Origin: CAYVOX01 sp964453035
GTDB taxonomy: Bacteria; Chloroflexota; Anaerolineae; Anaerolineales; Anaerolineaceae
Assembly (NCBI GenBank): GCA_964453035.1
Contig: CAYVOX010000135.1
Coordinates: 1-8,799 of the forward strand
DNA length: 8,799 bases
Reading direction: 5' to 3'
Positions 1 to 5,281 of the stretch are shown piece after piece. The stretch's first letter is position 1. Each line of letters opens with the position of its first letter. The notes beneath the pieces were generated by a model. The model was given only the letters and a program-made list of their open reading frames with translations, was not told the origin of the DNA and made no database searches. A program made the translations under genes and the position numbers.

Positions 1-706
1 GTTGATTGTGGTGGAAGGAATTGATGGAAGCGGAAAATCCACCCAGATTGACCTGCTCTATAAATGGCTTCAATCTAAAGGCCGCTCGGTTTACTTCACC
101 GAATGGAACTCGTCTGAGCTGGTGAAAAGTACCACGCGCCTGGGCAAAGACCAGAAGATGTTCACCCCCACCACTTTCAGCCTGCTGCAAGCCACGGATT
201 TCTCAGACCGCTGGGAGAATCACATTTTACCCCTGCTGAAAGCCGGGGTAGTGGTACTGGCAGACCGTTTTGCCTTCACCGCGTTTGCCAGAGATGTGGC
301 CCGCGGCGTTGACCCTGAGTGGGTGCGCAACCTGTACTCCTTTGCCGTCCAGCCGGATGTTGTCTTCTACTTCAACGTGCCGTTAGACGTGGCAGTGGAG
401 CGCATCACCGGCGCGCGCGCCAAGATTAAGTACTACGAAGCCGGGATGGACCTGGGCCTTTCGGATAACAAGGTCACCTCATTCCGCCTCTTCCAGCAGC
501 GCATCCTCAACGAGTATGACCGCATGGTCAGCGAGTTTGGGTTTACCGTCATCGAGGGCGACCTGCCGGTGGAAGCCCAGCAAAAAAAGGTGCGCGAGAT
601 TGTGGGCAAGGTGTTGCAGGGCTTTAAGGGGCTGCCCAACCCGCTCAGGCCGGCGCGCTCGCACCACAAAAAGCCGGCCCTCGCGCCGCAGGGAGGTCAA
701 CCATGA
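1..706 (+). CDS. Thymidylate-kinase-like P-loop kinase, 5' end cut by window edge
   Basis: This is a P-loop nucleoside-monophosphate kinase related to thymidylate kinase (dTMP + ATP to dTDP + ADP), presumably cytoplasmic. The reading frame is open from the left edge. The TTG at 2-4 is probably an internal leucine, because the paralogue downstream has about 22 more residues before the same point. Counting from that codon, an intact Walker A (GIDGSGKST) lies at 6-14 and a DRF motif, matching the DRY/DRH motif of TMKs, at 88-90. A PDVVFYFNV strand is at 118-126, and a basic LID-like stretch with R139, K141 and K143 leads into EAGMDL at 146-151. The canonical TMK thymidine-site region is replaced by ATDFSDRWEN. 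The C-terminus is a basic, proline-rich tail (about 211-234). The stop overlaps the next start by four bases. The fold is confident; dTMP as substrate is not, and a specialised paralogue is likelier than housekeeping tmk. Confidence 0.85.
   Translation, partial: LIVVEGIDGSGKSTQIDLLYKWLQSKGRSVYFTEWNSSELVKSTTRLGKDQKMFTPTTFSLLQATDFSDRWENHILPLLKAGVVVLADRFAFTAFARDVARGVDPEWVRNLYSFAVQPDVVFYFNVPLDVAVERITGARAKIKYYEAGMDLGLSDNKVTSFRLFQQRILNEYDRMVSEFGFTVIEGDLPVEAQQKKVREIVGKVLQGFKGLPNPLRPARSHHKKPALAPQGGQP
691..696 (+). promoter_or_regulatory. Ribosome-binding site of the second kinase-like gene
   Basis: GGGAGG sits six bases before the ATG at 703, inside the last codons of the upstream gene. Together with the ATGA stop/start overlap this fixes the start and points to translational coupling of the two kinase-like proteins, as expected if they are made in matched amounts. 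Confidence 0.7.
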
Positions 707-1398
707 CAGACGTGCGCTATTATGGAGCGGGATTTCCCTACCGCCAATTGAGTGAGTTGCCGGGAAAACTGATCGTCCTCGAGGGCACCGATGCGGTTGG
801 AAGGTCAACGCAGACGCAGCTTTTGCGCCAGTGGTTGGAATCGGAAGGTCACGCTGTCTCCGATACCGGTTTACGCCGTTCGGCGTTGACGGCTCCCGGA
901 TTGGATGCTGCCAAGCTGGGTAATACGCTCGGACCGCGCGCTCTCAGCCTGTTCTACGCCACCGATTTTGCCGACCGTCTGGAGAACCAGATTATCCCCG
1001 CGCTCAAGGCCGGCTTCATTGTCCTTTCCGACCGCTATTTCTACTCCGTCATAGCTCGTGACGTGGTGCGCGGCGCCGACCCCGCCTGGGCACGCAAGGT
1101 ATATTCCTTTGCCCTGGTGCCCGATCTCATTCTCTACCTCAAGGCGGATATCCCCACCCTGGTTTCGCGCGTGGTTTACGGGCGCGGCTTCAACTACTGG
1201 GAAGCTGGCATGGATTTGCACTGCGCCGATAATCTTTACGACAGCTTCCGCGTGTACCAGAGCAAGCTGATCGAGCAGTTTGACCTGATGGCTGAAGAGT
1301 TCAACTTCACGGTAGTGGATGCCAACCAGTCGGTCTCAAAAGTTAACGAAGCCCTGCGCGAGAATATCCGCCGCCTTTTTGCCCGTGAGAATGCGTAA
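703..1398 (+). CDS. Thymidylate-kinase-like paralogue with degenerate P-loop (Lys to Arg)
   Basis: This 231-residue protein is a clear paralogue of the preceding gene product. They align without gaps from the P-loop to the DR motif and share ATDF(A/S)DR, ARDV(A/V)RG(A/V)D, EAGMDL and DN...SFR. About 22 residues precede the P-loop strand (MTDVRYYGAGFPYRQLSELP). The Walker A is GTDAVGRST at 28-36: the near-invariant lysine is arginine 34 (AGG codon 802-804), and the preceding glycine-rich turn is changed from DGSG to DAVG. The DRY motif is intact at 110-112, followed by PDLILYLKA at 140-148 and EAGMDL at 167-172. Loss of the P-loop lysine usually cripples phosphoryl transfer, so this may be a pseudokinase or regulatory partner. 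TMKs are dimers, so a heterodimer with the upstream protein is plausible but unproven. Residual or altered activity remains possible. Confidence 0.87.
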   Translation: MTDVRYYGAGFPYRQLSELPGKLIVLEGTDAVGRSTQTQLLRQWLESEGHAVSDTGLRRSALTAPGLDAAKLGNTLGPRALSLFYATDFADRLENQIIPALKAGFIVLSDRYFYSVIARDVVRGADPAWARKVYSFALVPDLILYLKADIPTLVSRVVYGRGFNYWEAGMDLHCADNLYDSFRVYQSKLIEQFDLMAEEFNFTVVDANQSVSKVNEALRENIRRLFARENA

Positions 1399-1404
1399 CC
1401 CGGT

Positions 1405-2424
1405 ATGAATGCCTCCGGCGAAAGTGATTGCGCTTACGGCGCGGGGGTGCTGCTCAGGCACCTGCAGGCCATGCTTGTGGAGGAACCGGGTGTGCGGCGC
1501 GGGCAAGACCTGGAGCATATTCACCGCATGCGCGTCGCATCGCGGCGGCTGCGAGCGGCGTTGCCGCTGTTTGAATCCTGCTTCCCGGCGCGGAAAACTG
1601 CCGCGTGGGGCAAGGCGCTGCGGCGAGTCACCCGCTCGCTGGGAGAGGCGCGGGATGTTGATGTGCAGATTGAAGCGCTGCAAAAATTCCTGGCTGCCAC
1701 CACCATGAGTCAGTTTATTCCCGGCATGCGCCGTTTGCAGGTGCGCTGGTCGCAGCAGCGCATGGAACTGCAGAAGGACGTGCTCAAGGCGCTGGATGAG
1801 ATGCGTGAATCGCGCATCTTTGAGAAGATGGGCACCGCCCTGTTACCCTTCACCCTGGGGGTTGAGCCGGGCGCGCCTCCCTCCCATTCCCTTTATCAGC
1901 TCTCTGAGGGCGCCATTTCCGCCCTGCTGGCTGAGTTTTTATCCTTTGAGCCGTTCATTTCCCAGCCGGAAAAGGTTGCCGAGCTACACCAGATGCGCAT
2001 CGCTGCCAAGCGCCTGCGCTACACGCTGGAAACCTTTGCCAGCCTCTATCCGGATGGGCTGAGCGGCAAATTGACCATCCTGCGCGCCGCCCAGGAACTG
2101 CTCGGCGATATTCACGACTGCGACGTCTGGTCGCTGGCGTTGCCGCGCTTTTTGGAGGAGGAAAAACAGCGCGTGATTGAGTTTTATGGCGTTCAGGGGC
2201 CATTGAACCTGCTTTTGCCGGGTGTTAATGCCTTTATGGAGGACCGCCTTGCCGTTCGTTCGGAAAAATACCAGACCTTCTTGCGCAAGTGGCAGAACTG
2301 GAAGGAAAAAGGGACCTGGGCTGAGCTGAGCAGGATTACCTCCGCGCCACTGATTAATAGCGCCGCGCTCTACCCTCCGCCTGCCAGCGCGCTGCCCCAG
2401 AGCGAGGAGGATAATGATGGCTGA
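1405..2424 (+). CDS. CHAD-domain protein, probable polyphosphate binder
   Basis: This 339-residue protein is almost entirely a CHAD domain (conserved histidine alpha-helical domain), a helical bundle built from two related halves and known to bind inorganic polyphosphate through a basic groove. Both halves are visible. Half one has HRMRVASRRLR at 40-50 and LGEARDVDV at 79-87. Half two has HQMRIAAKRLR at 195-205 and LGDIHDCDV at 233-241. The regularly spaced histidines, arginines and lysines in these helices are the expected ligand-binding residues. There is no N-terminal CYTH (triphosphate tunnel) domain, no signal peptide and no membrane segment, so it should be cytoplasmic. The C-terminus (about 320-339) is proline-rich then acidic. 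The ATG lies six bases after the previous stop with only a weak ribosome-binding site, suggesting coupling. Its 3' end overlaps the HD-domain gene. CHAD genes often neighbour polyphosphate genes. Confidence 0.92.
   Translation: MNASGESDCAYGAGVLLRHLQAMLVEEPGVRRGQDLEHIHRMRVASRRLRAALPLFESCFPARKTAAWGKALRRVTRSLGEARDVDVQIEALQKFLAATTMSQFIPGMRRLQVRWSQQRMELQKDVLKALDEMRESRIFEKMGTALLPFTLGVEPGAPPSHSLYQLSEGAISALLAEFLSFEPFISQPEKVAELHQMRIAAKRLRYTLETFASLYPDGLSGKLTILRAAQELLGDIHDCDVWSLALPRFLEEEKQRVIEFYGVQGPLNLLLPGVNAFMEDRLAVRSEKYQTFLRKWQNWKEKGTWAELSRITSAPLINSAALYPPPASALPQSEEDNDG
2404..2410 (+). promoter_or_regulatory. Ribosome-binding site of the HD-domain gene
   Basis: GAGGAGG, inside the end of the CHAD gene, precedes two consecutive ATG codons at 2414 and 2417. 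The spacers are three and six bases. The six-base spacing is nearer the usual optimum, so the second ATG is preferred; the protein differs by one methionine only. Confidence 0.65.
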
Positions 2425-3031
2425 TTCCACCGCGCAGCGATCGCGTGAGAGCACGCTCCAGGCGGTGATGGATCTGGCGCATACCTGCGAGACGGAACTG
2501 GCTCACACCCGCCATGTGACCACGTTAGCGCTGACCCTTTTCAGCGCCACGCAGGCTTTGCACCAGATGGGTCAGCGCGAGCGTGATTGGTTGGAGTACG
2601 CCAGCCTGCTGCACGATATCGGTTGGGTGGAAGGCTGGAAGGAGCATCATAAAACTTCGCTGCGCATCATCCTGAGCACTTCCATGCTGCCCTTTGACGG
2701 CAAAGAGCGCCTGGTGATTGGTTCGATTGCGCGCTATCACCGCAAAGCTGAGCCATCCGAAAAGCACGACCATTTCACTGCGCTCGAGCCCGACGAGCGG
2801 CGCATCGTCATCATCCTTTCCGGTATTCTGCGCCTGGCCGATGGACTGGATCGCCAGCACAAGAGCCGCGTGAGCAAAATATCCTGCCGGGTGAGCCCAA
2901 AAACCATTCGCATCACCTGCCTGGCGCAGGAAAAACCCGATGAGGAAATGCAGGCAGGCGCTGAAAAAGGCCGCCTTTTTCAGCAGGTGTTCAACCGCAA
3001 GCTAAAAATCGACTGGAATCCGCTTTCATAG
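2417..3031 (+). CDS. Stand-alone HD-domain protein resembling the Ppx/GppA C-terminal domain
   Basis: The product is 204 residues (205 if the ATG at 2414 is used; numbering here follows 2414). It carries an HD-superfamily metal-dependent phosphohydrolase pattern: HTRH at 31-34, LLHDIG at 65-70, a histidine pair at 78-79, ARYHRK at 106-111 and LADGLDR at 141-147. The order H...HD...HH...RYHRK...LADGLD is that of the C-terminal HD-like domain of Ppx/GppA exopolyphosphatase/pppGpp phosphatases. The N-terminal ASKHA-fold catalytic domain of those enzymes is absent. The remainder (about 152-205) looks like a small beta-rich tail. Overlap with the CHAD gene suggests joint function in polyphosphate or nucleotide metabolism. 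The HD residues look intact, so phosphohydrolase activity is possible, though Ppx C-terminal domains can also serve only for binding. The substrate cannot be read from the sequence. Confidence 0.85.
   Translation: MADSTAQRSRESTLQAVMDLAHTCETELAHTRHVTTLALTLFSATQALHQMGQRERDWLEYASLLHDIGWVEGWKEHHKTSLRIILSTSMLPFDGKERLVIGSIARYHRKAEPSEKHDHFTALEPDERRIVIILSGILRLADGLDRQHKSRVSKISCRVSPKTIRITCLAQEKPDEEMQAGAEKGRLFQQVFNRKLKIDWNPLS
2960..2984 (+). repeat. Perfect 11-bp inverted repeat inside the 3' end of the HD-domain gene
   Basis: GCTGAAAAAGG (2960-2970) and CCTTTTTCAGC (2974-2984) are exact reverse complements around the three-base loop CCG, about 45 bases before the stop. In RNA this would be a stable hairpin. 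It is not followed by a T-tract, so it is not a standard intrinsic terminator. It encodes EKGRLFQ, ordinary-looking protein. A transcript-stabilising, processing or pausing role is possible; coincidence of coding sequence is the alternative. Confidence 0.6.
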
Positions 3032-3035
3032 AAAA

Positions 3036-3043
3036 AAGGAGAG
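3036..3043 (+). promoter_or_regulatory. Strong ribosome-binding site of the coiled-coil/zinc-ribbon gene
   Basis: AAGGAGAG lies just after the HD gene stop, with the GGAG core six bases before the ATG at 3048. It is one of the best Shine-Dalgarno sequences in the window and fixes the start of the next gene. Confidence 0.75.
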
Positions 3044-3047
3044 AACA

Positions 3048-4136
3048 ATGGCAGAAGAAGCATCCACCCCCGCAGCCCCAGATCCAGCCCAAAAGTTAAC
3101 CGCCGAATTCAACGGCCTGCAAACTGAATTGCGCACCTTGCAGGGCAAGGTCAATTTGCAATCCGTCCGCGATTCCGTGGATGACCTCAAGGCCCAGATT
3201 GATGGCCTCCCCCAGAAGGTGCGTGATTTACGCGAGCGTAAATACGCCTTTGCCAAAGGCCTTGAAGACCGCGCTGTTGAACTGGGCCAGCGCTGGAGCG
3301 GCACCATGCCCTCCATCCTGACGGTCATTGATCAGCAAACCTATCAGCTTCAGCTGGCGGTGCGCCCGGTGGAGATGCAGCTTTCTTCGCTGGCAACCCA
3401 GATGGGCAATCCGGATTATGGGCTGACCCTGGCCTCCCAACTGCGTACGGATATCAACACCCTGGAGGGGCGCGTCTCCGGGGCTGAATCGACCGTGCAC
3501 GGCATGTATGATACGTTCTATGCCGAGGCGAACAAGTTCAATTCTGAGCTTGAGCGCATCAAGTGGATGCTTGACCAGCTTGACCAGGCTTCCTTTAAGC
3601 TGCTGGCAACCGAAGGGGCCATTGCTGCGGTCAAAGCCACCTGGACGCGTGACGGGCGCGAAGACAAGGACGACCCCCAGGGCATCCTTTTCCTCACCGA
3701 TCAGCGCCTGCTGTTTGAGCAAAAGCAGCAGGTAGCCACCAAAAAGGTGCTCTTCATCACCACTGAGACTAAAATGGTGCAGCAGTTAGCGCTCGATTTG
3801 CCGCTTGTTAAAGTGGAAGAGGTCAAAGCCAGCAAGCAGGGCTTCCTCAAGAACGAGGATTTCGTTGATTTTCGTTTTGCCAGCGGAGCGCAGGTGAACG
3901 CGGCGCAGTTCCACATCTTCGCCATGGATGGCGGCGCATGGGTGGCGTTGGTCAACCGCGCCCGGAACTCCGACTTTGACAAAGACCGCGCCATTGAAAT
4001 TGATAAAGCCGAGGAGGATAAGGTGAAAGAAGCGCCCACCATCTGTCCATCATGCGGCGGCACGATCCGCCAGGCGGTACTGCGCGGTATGGCAACCATC
4101 ACCTGCGAATACTGCGGGCGGGTGATTAAACTGTAA
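3048..4136 (+). CDS. Uncharacterised coiled-coil protein with possible PH/GRAM-like middle and C-terminal zinc ribbon
   Basis: I do not recognise a named family for this 362-residue protein. Three parts are visible. Residues about 12-185 are rich in heptad-like leucine, glutamine, glutamate and lysine and should be long helices or coiled coil (for example FNGLQTELRTLQGKV, then a helix at 161-182). Residues about 188-306 are predicted beta-rich, with GILFLTDQRLLFEQ at 212-225 and FVDFRFASG at 272-280; this resembles bacterial PH/GRAM-like domains, in which a 'lTd.RLlf' strand is typical. The C-terminus is a zinc ribbon with CPSC at 333-336 and CEYC at 353-356, each followed by glycine. A charged linker (about 307-329) joins the last two parts. 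No signal peptide or membrane segment is seen, so it is probably a cytoplasmic scaffold or membrane-surface protein. It follows the HD gene by 16 bases and is likely the last gene of this operon. Confidence 0.8.
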   Translation: MAEEASTPAAPDPAQKLTAEFNGLQTELRTLQGKVNLQSVRDSVDDLKAQIDGLPQKVRDLRERKYAFAKGLEDRAVELGQRWSGTMPSILTVIDQQTYQLQLAVRPVEMQLSSLATQMGNPDYGLTLASQLRTDINTLEGRVSGAESTVHGMYDTFYAEANKFNSELERIKWMLDQLDQASFKLLATEGAIAAVKATWTRDGREDKDDPQGILFLTDQRLLFEQKQQVATKKVLFITTETKMVQQLALDLPLVKVEEVKASKQGFLKNEDFVDFRFASGAQVNAAQFHIFAMDGGAWVALVNRARNSDFDKDRAIEIDKAEEDKVKEAPTICPSCGGTIRQAVLRGMATITCEYCGRVIKL

Positions 4137-4224
4137 TCGTAAAACCTCACCTCTACGCTGCGCGAGGTCAACAAGCAGCCGAAGGTGATTTGACCATAAA
4201 ACAGGCTGTTCCTGGCCTACCCCT

Positions 4225-4262
4225 GCCCTCCATTTCATTTGGTGAATGGAGGGCGTGATTTT
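4225..4262 (+). terminator. Hairpin with short T-run, possible terminator of the first operon
   Basis: GCCCTCCATT (4225-4234) and AATGGAGGGC (4245-4254) form a perfect 10-bp stem with a ten-base loop, followed after four bases by TTTT (4259-4262). The T-run is short and offset, so termination may be partial. The hairpin lies about 90 bases after the zinc-ribbon gene and before the MoxR gene, where an operon boundary is expected. The rest of 4137-4224 shows only minor short inverted repeats. Confidence 0.5.
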
Positions 4263-4301
4263 CATCCAATATCATGAGGCGATTCTTGCCAAATCCCGAG
4301 A

Positions 4302-4307
4302 TATAAT
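4302..4307 (+). promoter_or_regulatory. Candidate -10 box (TATAAT) for the MoxR operon
   Basis: A perfect TATAAT lies downstream of the hairpin and 34 bases before the TTG start at 4342, leaving a short leader. No good -35 hexamer is found 16-19 bases upstream and there is no TG extension, so the promoter call rests on the -10 match and position only. Confidence 0.35.
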
Positions 4308-4329
4308 GAGGGCCATAAACCCCCTCCAC

Positions 4330-4333
4330 GGAG
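4330..4333 (+). promoter_or_regulatory. Ribosome-binding site supporting the TTG start of the MoxR gene
   Basis: GGAG is placed eight bases before the TTG at 4342. In-frame ATG codons at 4246 and 4306 lie further upstream, but the first is inside the hairpin stem and the second overlaps the TATAAT box, and neither has a comparable site in front. Confidence 0.5.
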
Positions 4334-4341
4334 ATACAACC

Positions 4342-5280
4342 TTGTCCATCCAACCTGTTACCCACCGTTTAACCGAAAACATTCAGAAAGTCATTGTTGG
4401 CAAAGCGGAAGTGATTCACCTGATGCTGGCGGCTGTACTGTGCGAGGGGCATGTGCTGCTGGAAGATGTGCCGGGAACAGGAAAAACCACCCTGGCGCGG
4501 GCGCTGGCTGCCTCACTGGGCTGCTCCTTCCGGCGCATCCAGTTCACCCCTGACCTGCTGCCTTCCGATGTGACCGGCCTGAGCTGGTTCAACCAGAAAA
4601 CCCAGGAGTTTCAGTTCCGACCCGGGCCGATCCTGGCGCAGGTCATCCTAGCTGATGAAATCAACCGCGCTACGCCGCGCACCCAGTCCGCTATGTTGGA
4701 AGCAATGCAGGAGCGCCAGGTGACCGTTGAAGGGGAAACCCGCCCGGTGCCGCGCCCGTTCCTGGTGCTGGCTACCCAGAACCCGGTTGAGTTGGAAGGC
4801 ACCTTTCCGCTGCCTGAAGCCCAGCTTGACCGCTTCCTGCTGCGCGTGATGATTGGCTATCCTGACCAATCTGAAGAGAATGCCATTTTGGAGCGTTTCC
4901 GCCTGGACGATCCACTGCCGGAGCTCAAACCCGTGGTCACCCCTGCGGAGATGATTGCCCTGCAGGGCGAGCGCCGCCAGGTGCGCGTGGAGGAATCGGT
5001 GCGGGATTATATTGTGCGTATTGCCCGCGCCACCCGCGAAAACCGTGATATCCAGCTCGGCGCCAGTCCGCGCGCCACCATGGCCCTTTACCAGGTTTCT
5101 CAGGCCTGGGCTGCTATCCAGGGGCGCGAATATGTGCTGCCTGATGATGTGAAGAAGGTGGCGCCGAGCGTACTGTGCCACCGCATGATCATCGCTTCTC
5201 AGGCGCAACTGCGCGGCCGCAACGCTGTGGAACTGGTCTCTGATATCATCGCAGCCGTGGCTGTGCCCGTGGAATCCTGA
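4342..5280 (+). CDS. MoxR-family AAA+ ATPase
   Basis: This is a MoxR-type AAA+ ATPase, a chaperone-like family that typically acts with DUF58 and von Willebrand-type partners to mature or assemble protein complexes. With the TTG start it has 312 residues, normal for the family, and begins MSIQPVTHRL. Visible motifs are Walker A GTGKTT at 45-50, Walker B VILADEINRA at 101-110 with D105 and E106, sensor 1 ATQNP at 144-148, the arginine-finger region QLDRF at 161-165 and sensor 2 GASPRA at 240-245. All key residues are present, so it should be active and cytoplasmic. The lid domain runs from about 195 to the end. It is followed one base later by the DUF58 gene. The start is the uncertain point: an ATG at 4246 would add 32 residues, but that region looks like a leader with terminator and promoter signals, not protein. 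Confidence 0.93.
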   Translation: MSIQPVTHRLTENIQKVIVGKAEVIHLMLAAVLCEGHVLLEDVPGTGKTTLARALAASLGCSFRRIQFTPDLLPSDVTGLSWFNQKTQEFQFRPGPILAQVILADEINRATPRTQSAMLEAMQERQVTVEGETRPVPRPFLVLATQNPVELEGTFPLPEAQLDRFLLRVMIGYPDQSEENAILERFRLDDPLPELKPVVTPAEMIALQGERRQVRVEESVRDYIVRIARATRENRDIQLGASPRATMALYQVSQAWAAIQGREYVLPDDVKKVAPSVLCHRMIIASQAQLRGRNAVELVSDIIAAVAVPVES

Positions 5281-5281
5281 T

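Noticed and set aside
2..4. TTG as the true start of the first kinase-like gene
   Set aside because: The codon sits at the first beta strand immediately before the P-loop, where the paralogue reads LIVLEG with about 22 residues ahead. The frame is open to the edge, so the gene is cut, not started, here.
1405..2424. Internal duplication in the CHAD gene as a recent repeat
   Set aside because: The two halves match only in the HxMRxxxxRLR and LG-D-DV motifs; this is the ancient two-fold symmetry of the CHAD domain, not a recent duplication.
4286..4307. TTGCCA as the -35 partner of the TATAAT box
   Set aside because: The spacer is only about ten bases, far below the 16-18 needed for a sigma-70-type promoter.
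4246..4341. N-terminal extension of the MoxR protein from the ATG at 4246
   Set aside because: The segment contains a hairpin arm and a TATAAT box, has no ribosome-binding site before the ATG, and lies outside the usual MoxR domain.
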